A program made the position numbers and the translations under genes. Below are positions 17,478-25,665 of a stretch of 64,000 nt of DNA, piece after piece. Position 1 is the stretch's first letter. Every line of letters begins with the position of its first letter. Source of the stretch: Streptomyces longwoodensis (lineage in GTDB: Bacteria; Actinomycetota; Actinomycetes; Streptomycetales; Streptomycetaceae); assembly GCF_001514125.1 (NCBI RefSeq), contig NZ_KQ948552.1, positions 1 to 64,000 on the forward strand, read 5' to 3'. The notes beneath the pieces were generated by a model. That model was not told the DNA's origin and made no database searches. It was given only the letters and a program-made list of their open reading frames with translations.

Positions 17478-17668
17478 GTCGTGTCCGCAAAGTCCCGTCG
17501 TCCGCCCGGAGGGCGGGCCCTGCGGCGTCCGGTGCGTGCTCTCGGCGTGCCGGGCGGACACCCGCGTACTGGCCGTACTCGGGTGTTCGCCCGGTGCGGC
17601 GAGAGTGCGTGCCGGGCGTCGCAGGGCTGGGGGTCCCCCCTCTGGGGGAGGGACTTTGCGGACACGGC
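17478..17668. mobile_element. MITE-like 191-bp palindromic element
   Basis: The ends are a 19-base inverted repeat with one mismatch; 16 bases are perfect (17481-17496, GTGTCCGCAAAGTCCC, with its complement at 17650-17665). Inside, two 47-base arms (17517-17563 and 17581-17627) pair at 37 of 47 positions, so nearly the whole element can fold on itself. The flanks are CCAG (17474-17477) and CTAG (17669-17672), an imperfect 4-base pair that could be a decayed target duplication. No open frame encodes a transposase. The length, terminal repeats and lack of coding content fit a non-autonomous element; as RNA it would be a very stable hairpin ending the graspetide transcript. Confidence 0.7.
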
Positions 17669-17735
17669 CTAGGGCGTGGCGGATTCGGGGCTGCCGGGGC
17701 GGGACCCCGGCGGGCCGGCCCCCGCCCCCGCCACC

Positions 17736-19210
17736 TCAGGCCACCTGCCCGCCGTGCAGCGCCGCGTACGCCCCGCCCCGGCGCAGCAGGTCCTCGTGGG
17801 TGCCGATCTCCCGGATGCGGCCGTCCTCCATGACGACGATGCGGTCGGCGCCGCGCACCGTGGACAGCCGGTGGGCGACGACGAACGTGGTGCGCCCGCG
17901 CAGCAGCCGGGCCAGGGCCTCCTGGACGAGTGCCTCGGAGCGGGTGTCCAGTGCGCTGGTCGCCTCGTCGAGCACGAGGACCTTGGGGTCGCGGATCAAC
18001 GCGCGGGCGATGGCGAGGCGTTGGCGCTGGCCGCCGGACAGGCGCGCGCCGCGCTCGCCGACCAGGGCGACCGTCTCACCGGGGCGACCTCCAGGGTGAA
18101 GTCCCGCACGGCCGGGCGGCCGTCGTCCTCGTAGGTGTGGCCGACGCGGTCGAAGGCGACGGCTCCGCGCACGCCGGTCACCCGGATCTTGCCCTCGTTG
18201 TCCTCGAGTTCGGGCGCCTGGAGCACCTCGCCGACCGAACGCACCGAATCCAGGCCCTTGGTGATGACCGGGGCCAGACTGGTCAGCGTGGTGGTGGAGT
18301 TGGTGAGCGTGGTCAGGAAGGCGCTGAGCATGACGACGTCGCCGGGGGTGACGCCCCAGACGCCGTAGTACGACACCAGCGCGGCCGCGGTGAGGACGGC
18401 GACGCCGATGACGTTGAGGACCACCCAGGCCAGCGAGCCGAAGCGGCCGTTGACCAGGTCCAGGCGCATCCCGGAGGTGAGCAGCCGGCTCAGGGTGCCG
18501 TCCATGCGGCGCAGCGCCTTGCCCTCCAGGCCGTGGGCGCGGGTGACGGGGATGAGCCGGGTCATCTCGGTGACGCGGGAGGAGAGCGTCTCCACCTCGT
18601 GCCGGAAGTGCTCGTTGTGGGCGCGCAGCCGGGACCTGAGGCGGGTCACCAGGAGCGTGGCGACGGGGACCACGACGAGGAAGACGGGCACGAACTCGGG
18701 GGTGCGCACGGCGATGACGACGAGTCCGCCGATCAGCACGGTGGTGGCGCCGAGGCCCTGTTCGGCGGTCTGCTGGACCATCTGCTCGACCGTCTCGACG
18801 TCCCGGACGACCTTGGCCTGCAGGACGCCGGCGCTGACCCGGGAGTGGTAGCCGATGGACAGTTGCTGCATGCGGGTGCACAGCGCGGAGCGCAGCGTGG
18901 TGCCCATGCGGCGGACGCTGCCGTGGAGGAGACGGACGTACAGCACGTGCAGGGGGTGGTTGACGAGCAGGATCACCACGATGACGCCGGTGGCCGTCCA
19001 CAGCCGGGAGACCGGCTGGTGCTGGACGACGGTGTCGATGATGGACGCGGTGATCAGCGGCAGCAGCCAGATCGGACTGTGTTTGACGGTGAACACGACG
19101 ACCGCCGCGGCGAGGTGGCGGCGGTCGGCGCGCAGCAGGTAGGCGAGTGTGCGGACCTGGTGTTCGCCCCGGTAGCGGTGGTCGAGCGGGCCGGCCGGCG
19201 TCGACGCCAT
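17736..19210 (-). pseudogene. ABC exporter (TM-NBD fusion), broken by deletion and frameshift
   Basis: Starting at ATG 19210, about 375 residues read as a normal type-I exporter membrane domain with six TM segments, followed by the beginning of the ATPase ([25 protein letters not shown]). Then two lesions occur within 30 bases. A single base is missing from a G run at 18081-18084, shifting the frame. In the shifted frame GETVALVG joins directly to [10 protein letters not shown] near 18058-18065, so the Walker A motif and about 100 residues of the ATPase are gone. The rest (LSGGQ signature, [15 protein letters not shown]) is intact to 17736. The product cannot bind ATP normally, so this is probably a dead gene. 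Confidence 0.85.
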
Positions 19211-19310
19211 GAGCGGTGGTCCCTCCCCGGGTGCCAGGTGTCGGCAAGCGCTTCTCCCCCGTCCGCCGGGGCTCGCCGTGCACCTGGCGGGGACGGTCCC
19301 TCATGGGACG

Positions 19311-20168
19311 TCAGACGGCGTCCAGCTCCGCCAGTTCCCCGGCGCTGAGCCGCAGTTCGGGCGCGGTCGCCGAATCACGGATCGTCTCGGGCCGGCTGGC
19401 GCCCGGGATGGGCACGACCACCGGTGACTTCGCGAGCATCCAGGCGAGGCAGACCCGCTGCGGGCTCACCCCGTGCGCCTCGGCGATCCGGGCGAACGGC
19501 GCGTAGGCGGAGCCGAGTTCGGCGGCGCGGGAGATGCCGCCGAGCGGGCTCCAGGGCAGGAAGGCGATGCCCAGCTGGTCGCACAGGCGCAGCTCCGGCT
19601 CACTGGAGCGGAAGGCCGGGGAGAACTGGTTCTGCACGGAGACCAGCCGGCCGCCGAGGACGTCGTTCGCCTCGCGGATCTGGTCGGGGTTCGCGTTGGA
19701 GACGCCGGCCATGCGGATCTTGCCCTCGTCGAGCAGCTCGCGCAGGGCGCCGACGGACTCGGCATAGGGCACCCGGGGGTCGGGCCGGTGGAACTGGTAG
19801 AGGCCGATGGCCTCCACGCCGAGCCGTTTCAGGGACTCCTCGCAGGCCCGCTTGAGGTGGGCGGGGCTGCCGTCGAGGGTCCAGCTGCCGTCGCCGGGGC
19901 GCAGGTGGCCGCCCTTGGTGGCGACCAGTACGTCGCGGCCCCGGTCGTGGCCGGCGAGGGCCTTGGCGATCAGGGTCTCGTTGTGGCCGACCTCGTCGGC
20001 GTCGCGGTGGTAGGCGTCGGCGGTGTCGATGAGCGTCACTCCGGCGTCCAGCGCGGCGCGGAGGGTGGCGAGGGAGCGCTCCTCGTCGGGCCGTCCCTCG
20101 ATCGACATGGGCATTCCGCCCAGTCCGATCGCGCTGACCTCCACGTCACCGATGCGGCGGGTGTGCAT
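19311..20168 (-). CDS. Aldo/keto reductase
   Basis: 285 aa, typical AKR length. The catalytic tetrad is visible: Asp48 (LIDTADAY), Tyr53, Lys85 (VATKGG) and His127 (LYQFHRPD). The C-terminal IPGASRPETI fits the NADPH 2'-phosphate-binding region. It reduces aldehydes or ketones with NADPH in the cytoplasm; the substrate is unknown. It is a single gene, separated from the liv-type operon upstream by a strong terminator and from the broken ABC gene by 100 bases. Confidence 0.92.
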   Translation of the reverse strand: MHTRRIGDVEVSAIGLGGMPMSIEGRPDEERSLATLRAALDAGVTLIDTADAYHRDADEVGHNETLIAKALAGHDRGRDVLVATKGGHLRPGDGSWTLDGSPAHLKRACEESLKRLGVEAIGLYQFHRPDPRVPYAESVGALRELLDEGKIRMAGVSNANPDQIREANDVLGGRLVSVQNQFSPAFRSSEPELRLCDQLGIAFLPWSPLGGISRAAELGSAYAPFARIAEAHGVSPQRVCLAWMLAKSPVVVPIPGASRPETIRDSATAPELRLSAGELAELDAV

Positions 20169-20309
20169 GGGCTGTCGACCCCTCTCGGCTCTTTCGGCTG
20201 TCGCTCGGACACGGTGAGTACCCCGCGCCCCGCGGGCGTCACGGGACGCCGGACCGCGGTCCAGCCTCTCGCCGTGCCGCGCACAGGTCCAATGGAGGAA
20301 TCCGAACGC

Positions 20310-20332
20310 ATTCAGCAGGCACAGTGCTGAAT
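20310..20332. promoter_or_regulatory. Inverted repeat upstream of the aldo/keto reductase
   Basis: ATTCAGCA (20310-20317) and TGCTGAAT (20325-20332) form a perfect 8-base inverted repeat around a 7-base centre, 140-160 bases before the reductase start. Its symmetry and spacing suit a dimeric regulator. It touches the terminator of the preceding operon. Confidence 0.4.
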
Positions 20333-20362
20333 CCCGGCCCGTGTGAGGGACACGGGCCGGGA
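20332..20362 (-). terminator. Terminator of the branched-chain ABC operon
   Basis: Perfect 13-base stem (20332-20344 with 20350-20362) and a 5-base loop GAGGG, about 45 bases past the stop of the solute-binding protein gene. Confidence 0.75.
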
Positions 20363-20405
20363 CACCCCCCTGCTCGGTCGGCGGCTCCGGGGGGACGGGG
20401 TGGTC

Positions 20406-21671
20406 TCAGCGGCTCGCCAGGTACTCCTGCGCCCCCGGCACGTCGTGCGCCTGCTCGACCTGGACGAGGCCGCCGACGGCCTGGGCGTCCGGCTTGAGCA
20501 CGTACGTCTTCAGGCTCGCGGGCCGGGTGACGTCGGAGAAGTCCTGCGGGGTGCCGAGGCCGGTGTCGGCGTTCTTCTGCGACCGGTGCGCCTTGACGAC
20601 GTCCTCGCGGGCGAGGCTGCCCGCCGCGCACGCCTTCTTGAGGTCGGCGCCGAGCAGTTCGGCGGCGTTGTACCCGGACAGCACACCCGAGTCGACCAGC
20701 GCGCCCGGGTACTTCTTCTGGTACGCGGCGACCATGCGGCGCACCCCGGGCAGGTCCGAGCTGACGGCCGGAGCGGCGCTCACCACGTTCAGCAGGCCCG
20801 CCAGCGCGGGCGCGGCCGGGGTCTTCATCAGCTGCGGGGCGAAGCCGGGGGCGCTGCTGACCACGGGCACCTTCAGGCCCTTGGACGCGGCGACGCCGAC
20901 CAGGGACGCGGTCTGCGCGGGACCGGCGCTGATCAGCACGGCCTTCACGCCCGCCGCGCGCAGCGCGGAGACCTGCGCGGACAGGTCGGTGTCGGTCGCC
21001 TTGATCTTCTGCCCGACCACCTTCAGGCCGGTCTTGCGCGCGGCCCAGGTGGAGCCCGCCAGGGCGTTGGAGCCGTAGTCGCCCTCGAAGTAGACGTGGC
21101 CGATGCTGTCGCCCTTCTCCAGGCCCTTGGTGCGGGTGAGGAAGTCGACGGCGGCGATCATGTCGACGTCGTAGGTGGTGCCCAGCACCTGCACGGACGG
21201 GTGGCCGAGCAGGGAGGCGGCCCAGGCCTGCGGGAAGGTGAGCAGGTGGTCGCGCTCGACGTCGTCGAGGAGGGCCGCGACCACCGGGGAGCCGATGACC
21301 TGGGGCAGCGCCACGACGTCCGGGGCGATGTCGGCGTACGCGGTGACCGCCTTCTGCACGTCGTAGCCGTGGTCCTTGACGACGATCTCCACCTTGCGGC
21401 CGCAGATCCCGCCGTCGGCGTTGGTCTGGTCGGCCCACATCTGCTGGGCCTGGACGATGCTCTTGCCGAGGGTGGCGTAGGGGCCGGTCAGGTCGGTGAG
21501 GGCGCCGAGCCGGACGGTCTTGGCGCTCACGCCGGGGCCGCCCTTGACGCCGTCGGCGCCGTCGGACGTCCCGCTGTCGTCCGCCTTGGAGCTGCATCCG
21601 GTGGCCGCGAGGAGCAGCGCGGTGAGGGCCGAGGCGAGGGCGAGGCCCGGGGTGCGGTGGGTGACGTTCAC
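20406..21671 (-). CDS. Branched-chain amino acid/amide-type ABC solute-binding lipoprotein
   Basis: 421 aa from GTG 21671, with AAGGAG 8 bases upstream and GTGA overlap with the permease stop. The N-terminus is a lipoprotein signal with lipobox LAATGC. The mature part is a Leu/Ile/Val-binding-protein-like periplasmic fold (Peripla_BP_6): VRLGALTDLTGPYATLGKS, GICGRKVEIVVKDHGYD, YFEGDYGSN and the C-terminal TRPASLKTYVLKPD. It captures the substrate outside the membrane and feeds the permeases encoded upstream. The ligand could be branched-chain amino acids, short amides or urea; sequence alone does not decide. Confidence 0.92.
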   Translation of the reverse strand: MNVTHRTPGLALASALTALLLAATGCSSKADDSGTSDGADGVKGGPGVSAKTVRLGALTDLTGPYATLGKSIVQAQQMWADQTNADGGICGRKVEIVVKDHGYDVQKAVTAYADIAPDVVALPQVIGSPVVAALLDDVERDHLLTFPQAWAASLLGHPSVQVLGTTYDVDMIAAVDFLTRTKGLEKGDSIGHVYFEGDYGSNALAGSTWAARKTGLKVVGQKIKATDTDLSAQVSALRAAGVKAVLISAGPAQTASLVGVAASKGLKVPVVSSAPGFAPQLMKTPAAPALAGLLNVVSAAPAVSSDLPGVRRMVAAYQKKYPGALVDSGVLSGYNAAELLGADLKKACAAGSLAREDVVKAHRSQKNADTGLGTPQDFSDVTRPASLKTYVLKPDAQAVGGLVQVEQAHDVPGAQEYLASR

Positions 21672-22807
21672 GGGGTGTGCTCCTTGGTTCGTACGGCGGA
21701 GGCGGACGGGGTGGGGGCCGGGGCGGGGTCGGGTCCGGGGGCGGACGGCGGCCGGACGGGACCCGTCCGGCGGCGCAGGCGGGCGCGCAGCCGGCGGACG
21801 AGGCCGTGCAGGCCGTCGGGGGCGAACAGGAGGATCACGACGATGGCCGCGCCGTACAGGTAGCGGGCCGCCTCCGTCGGGCCGACCCCGCCGTCGGTCG
21901 TGCCGGGCGAGGCCACCAGAGGCAGTTGGTCGGCGTAGCGGGTCATCAGCAGTGGCAGCGCGGTGACGAACACGGCACCCGCGGTCGCCCCCGCGACCGA
22001 GCCGAGGCCGCCGATGACGATCATCGCCAGGTAGTCCACGGACAGCGTGAGGCCGAAGTAGTCCGGCACCACGCGGCGGAAGGCCAGCGCCAGGAACGCC
22101 CCGGCCAGCCCGGCGTACATGGACGACACGACGAACGCGGCCGAGCGGTAGCGGGCGACGTCGACGCCCATCACGGACGCGGCGGTCTCGCTGTCGCGCA
22201 GCGCGGTCAGCGCCCGGCCGGGTCGGCCGCGCAGCAGGCCGCGCGCGGTCCACCAGGTGAGCGCGAACAGCGCCAGGCCCAGGTACCACAGGCGTTCCTC
22301 GGCGCCGAACGGCACGCCCAGGACGACGAGTTGCGGTTCCAGGTCGAAGGCGAACGACCCGACGGCGAGCGGTGGCACGGAGCGGCCGTTGAAGCCGCCG
22401 GTCACCGAGTCCGCGGTGAGCAGGACGTGGTGGCCGAGGAAGACCAGCGCCAGGGTGGCGACGCCCAGGTAGATGCCCTTGACCCGCCCGGCGACGGGGC
22501 TGAACAGCCCGCCGGCGGCACCGGCCAGCAGCACGGCCAGGAGCAGCGCGAGCAGCGGCGGCAGCCCCAGGCCGGGGTCGCCCGCGAACCACGTGTAGCC
22601 GTACGCGCCCACGGCGAGGAAGAAGGCGTGGCCGAGGGAGAGCTGGCCGGCCGTCCCGCACAGCAGGCCGAGACCGACGGCGCCGATCGCGGCGGCCATC
22701 GAGAACAGGCCGATGCGCAGCCAGAACGCGTCGAGGTAGAACGGCAGGGCGACGAGCAGCAGGAACGGCGGCAGCAGCCGGGCCGTCGTGCGGATCGGGT
22801 CAGACAC
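21668..22807 (-). CDS. LivM-type ABC permease
   Basis: 379 aa with about ten TM segments and the LivM-family features AAIGAVGLGLLCGTAGQLSLGHAFF near the N-terminus, GRALTALRDSETAASVMGVDVARYR (the EAA-like loop that docks the ATPase) and DYLAMIVIGGLGSVAGATAG. A Pro/Arg-rich cytoplasmic tail follows. It overlaps the LivH-type gene by 8 bases and the binding-protein gene by 4, indicating translational coupling. Confidence 0.93.
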   Translation of the reverse strand: MSDPIRTTARLLPPFLLLVALPFYLDAFWLRIGLFSMAAAIGAVGLGLLCGTAGQLSLGHAFFLAVGAYGYTWFAGDPGLGLPPLLALLLAVLLAGAAGGLFSPVAGRVKGIYLGVATLALVFLGHHVLLTADSVTGGFNGRSVPPLAVGSFAFDLEPQLVVLGVPFGAEERLWYLGLALFALTWWTARGLLRGRPGRALTALRDSETAASVMGVDVARYRSAAFVVSSMYAGLAGAFLALAFRRVVPDYFGLTLSVDYLAMIVIGGLGSVAGATAGAVFVTALPLLMTRYADQLPLVASPGTTDGGVGPTEAARYLYGAAIVVILLFAPDGLHGLVRRLRARLRRRTGPVRPPSAPGPDPAPAPTPSASAVRTKEHTP

Positions 22808-23696
22808 GGACCGCTCCCTTCGCGCCGAACAGTCCGGTGGGCCGCACCAGCAGCACCGCGATCATCACGGCGTAGGGGGCGACGTCGCCGACGCCCTCGC
22901 CGAGGACGTGCAGGTCGGACTGGTAGCCCGCGACGAACGCCTCGGTCAGACCGATGACGAGGCTGCCCGCGAGGGCACCGGCCGGGGAGGCCATCCCGCC
23001 GAGGATCGCGGCGGGGAACGCCTTCAGGGCGATCTGCCCGGTGGTGCGTTCCAGGCCGGGTGCCGGGAACGCGGCCAGGAACACCGCGGCCAGCGCGGCG
23101 AGCGCGCCCGCCAGGCACCAGGCGAGCATCCGCACCCGGCTCAGCCGCACGCCCATCAGCGCGGCCGCCTCGGTGTCCTCGGCCGCCGCGCGCAGCGACA
23201 GGCCCCAGGGGGTGAACCGGAACAGGGCGAACACCGCCGCGATCACCACGGCGGAGACCGAGATCGCGGCGATCCGGCTGTCGGCGACGGTGACCGGGCC
23301 GACCTCGGTCACCGCGTCGCCCCAGGGGTCGCCGAGGGACAGCAGGTCGCCGCCGATGCGCCGGGACAGCTCGGTCACCAGCACGATGTCGACGCCGATG
23401 GTCACGATGGTCTGCACCGGGGCGGCCGCCGGGTCGGGGCCACCGCGCTGCAGCAGCAGCCGGTCCACGGCGCCCGCCAGGAGTCCGGTGGTCAGGACGG
23501 CCACGGCGAGGGCGCCCGCGAAGCCCAGGTCGTCGTGCAGGACGGCGACCAGGTACCCGCCGAACAGCAGCAGGGAGCCCTGGGCGAAGTTCAGCACCCC
23601 GGACGCCTTGAAGATGACGACGAAGCCGAGGGCGACGAGCGCGTAGACCGCGCCGAGGGCGAGGCCGCTGAGGGTGTTGTCCAGGAATGCGGTCAT
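22800..23696 (-). CDS. LivH-type ABC permease
   Basis: 298 aa from ATG 23696, which overlaps the preceding ATPase stop as ATGA. About eight TM segments; typical LivH features are GLALGAVYALVALGFVVIFKASGVLNFAQG at the start, SLRAAAEDTEAAALMGV (ATPase-contact loop) and KAFPAAILGGMASPAGALAGS. It pairs with the LivM-type subunit to form the membrane channel. Confidence 0.93.
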   Translation of the reverse strand: MTAFLDNTLSGLALGAVYALVALGFVVIFKASGVLNFAQGSLLLFGGYLVAVLHDDLGFAGALAVAVLTTGLLAGAVDRLLLQRGGPDPAAAPVQTIVTIGVDIVLVTELSRRIGGDLLSLGDPWGDAVTEVGPVTVADSRIAAISVSAVVIAAVFALFRFTPWGLSLRAAAEDTEAAALMGVRLSRVRMLAWCLAGALAALAAVFLAAFPAPGLERTTGQIALKAFPAAILGGMASPAGALAGSLVIGLTEAFVAGYQSDLHVLGEGVGDVAPYAVMIAVLLVRPTGLFGAKGAVRV

Positions 23697-24496
23697 GCCG
23701 CGTCCTCCTCGTCCGCGCCGGTGCCGAGGTAGGCGCGCAGCACCTCGGGGTGGCGGCGGACCTCGTCGGGGGTGCCGTGGGCGATCGGGCGGCCGAAGTC
23801 GAGGACGGTGACCTCGTCGGCGAGGCGCATCACCAGGCCCATGTCGTGCTCGACGAGCACGACGGACAGGCCGAGTTGCTCGCGCACGGTGCCCACGACC
23901 TCGGCGGTACGCGCGCGTTCGGCGCCGTTCATGCCGGCCACCGGTTCGTCGAGCAGCAGCACGCGCGGCTCCAGACACAGGGCGCGGGCCAGTTCCACGC
24001 GCTTGCGGTCGCCGTACGACAGCAGCGCCACGGGTGCGTCGAAGTGCGCGCCCAGGCCGACGAGTTCGGCGATCTCGCGGGCGCGGGCCAGGTGCTCGCG
24101 CTGCTCGCGCCGGGCTCGGGGCAGGCCCAGGGCGCTGGCGGTGAATCCGGCCCGCGACAGGGCGTGGCGGCCCAGCATGAGGTTGTCGGCGACCGTGCCC
24201 GCGGTCGTGACGATGTTCTGGAACGTCCGGGCCACGCCCAGCGCGGCGATGCGGTGGGGCGGGCGTCCGGTGAGCTCCGTGTCGCCGAGCAGAACCCGTC
24301 CCGCCGCGGGCCGGCACAGGCCGGACAGCACGTTGAAGCAGGTCGACTTGCCGGCGCCGTTGGGGCCGATGAGCGCGTGCACCGAGCCCGGGGCGACGGT
24401 GAACGACACGGTGTCCAGGGCGGTCAGTCCGGCGAAGCGCACGGTGACGTCCCGCACGGCGAGGGCGGGCGGCGGTGCGCTGGTGCGGTCGTTCAC
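23693..24496 (-). CDS. LivG-type ABC ATPase
   Basis: 267 aa. Walker A GPNGAGKST, Q-loop region RTFQN, signature LSYGDRKRVELARAL, Walker B LLLDEP and a His switch EHD are intact, with the C-terminal segment FGRPIAHGTPDEVRRHPEVLRAYLG typical of LivG. It overlaps the LivF-type gene by 4 bases. Confidence 0.94.
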   Translation of the reverse strand: MNDRTSAPPPALAVRDVTVRFAGLTALDTVSFTVAPGSVHALIGPNGAGKSTCFNVLSGLCRPAAGRVLLGDTELTGRPPHRIAALGVARTFQNIVTTAGTVADNLMLGRHALSRAGFTASALGLPRARREQREHLARAREIAELVGLGAHFDAPVALLSYGDRKRVELARALCLEPRVLLLDEPVAGMNGAERARTAEVVGTVREQLGLSVVLVEHDMGLVMRLADEVTVLDFGRPIAHGTPDEVRRHPEVLRAYLGTGADEEDAA

Positions 24497-25377
24497 GCGG
24501 CCCCCTGGTCGCGGGTGGGGTCGGTGACCGGGCGGGCGGCGTCCGGGGCGGCGGCAGCCGGGGTGGTGGTCGTCCCGTCCGCCGTCCCCACGGCCGTTGC
24601 GCCCGTCGTCTCCTCCGTCGTCTCGCCGAGGTACAGGCGGCGTACGGCGTCGGTGCGGGCGAGGTCGTCGGCGGACCCGGAGAGCCGGATCTCGCCGACC
24701 TCCAGGACGTGGGCGTCGTCGGCGAGGGACAGGGCCATGCCGGCGTTCTGCTCGACCAGCAGCACGGCCGTGCCCTGGGCGTTGATCTCGCGGATCACCT
24801 CGGCGATCCGGTGCACCATGAGCGGGGCGAGCCCCAGCGAGGGCTCGTCGAGGAGCAGCAGGCGCGGCGCGGCCATCAGCGCCCGCCCGATGGCCAGCAT
24901 CTGCTGCTCGCCCCCGGACAGCAGCCCGGCGGCCTGGCGGCCGCGTTCGGCGAGCACGGGGAACAGGCCGAACACGCGGTCACGGGCCTCGCGGACCTGC
25001 GCGGGCGCGCGCCGGCCGAGGCCGAGGCCGCCGCTGCGGAGGTTCTCCTCCACGCTGAGCCCCGCGAACACCCGCCGCCCCTCGGGGACCTGTACGACGC
25101 CCGCGCGGACGGCGGCCACCGGGTCGCGGCCGTCGAGCGGGGTGTCGCCGTAGCGGATGCGGCCGGCGGTGACCGTGCCGCGGTGCAGCCGCAGCGTGCC
25201 GGAGACGGCGCGCAGGAGGGTGGTCTTGCCGGCTCCGTTCGCCCCGAGCAGGGTCACGATGCCGCCGTACGGGACGGTCAGGGACACGGAACGCAGGGCC
25301 GACACGGCCTGTCCGTACATCACGTCGACGTCCTCGACGTGCAGGGCCGGCCGTTCCTGCGGTGGTGCTTGGGGCAT
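24493..25377 (-). CDS. LivF-type ABC ATPase
   Basis: 294 aa, first gene of the five-gene operon (ATPase F, ATPase G, permease H, permease M, binding protein). Walker A GANGAGKTT, VPEGRRVFAGLSVEENL (hallmark of LivF), LSGGEQQMLAIGRAL and LLLDEPSLGLAP are all present. A C-terminal Thr/Ala/Pro extension of ~40 residues after LYLGE is not usual for the family. The promoter must lie in the 288 bases between this start and the PucR-like gene. Confidence 0.94.
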   Translation of the reverse strand: MPQAPPQERPALHVEDVDVMYGQAVSALRSVSLTVPYGGIVTLLGANGAGKTTLLRAVSGTLRLHRGTVTAGRIRYGDTPLDGRDPVAAVRAGVVQVPEGRRVFAGLSVEENLRSGGLGLGRRAPAQVREARDRVFGLFPVLAERGRQAAGLLSGGEQQMLAIGRALMAAPRLLLLDEPSLGLAPLMVHRIAEVIREINAQGTAVLLVEQNAGMALSLADDAHVLEVGEIRLSGSADDLARTDAVRRLYLGETTEETTGATAVGTADGTTTTPAAAAPDAARPVTDPTRDQGAA

Positions 25378-25558
25378 CGCGGCTCCTCGGGTCGTGCCGG
25401 TGCGGCACGGCGCTTCGGGGGGAAGGGGTGCTCACGACAGCACGGCGGCGCGGGCGGCGACAGATCGCGGAGCGGGATCGCTGCGCGGGCCCAGCGACCG
25501 GCGGGGCGGGCTGTGCGGGTGCCCAGGGGGCGGGGGCGGGGGCGGGCAGCGGAAGAGG

Positions 25559-25625
25559 GCCGAGGGGCCGGTCGGCGCCCTCGGCTCAGGTGTGGCTCAC
25601 GGGTGCGGGCGCCCATCGGCACCCG
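25559..25625 (-). terminator. Two hairpins after the PucR-like gene
   Basis: Stem 25559-25566/25578-25585 (8 pairs, 11-base loop) and stem 25600-25606/25619-25625 (7 pairs). Either may end the transcript of the regulator gene, whose stop is at 25666. Both are shorter than the other terminators here. Confidence 0.35.
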
Positions 25626-25665
25626 CCGGTTCACCGGGTTCGGGCTGCCCCCGGCACCCGTCGGC

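Noticed and set aside
20292..20330. 12-codon frame MEESERIQQAQC upstream of the aldo/keto reductase
   Set aside because: No ribosome site, and it runs opposite to the neighbouring genes; its end coincides with the inverted repeat.
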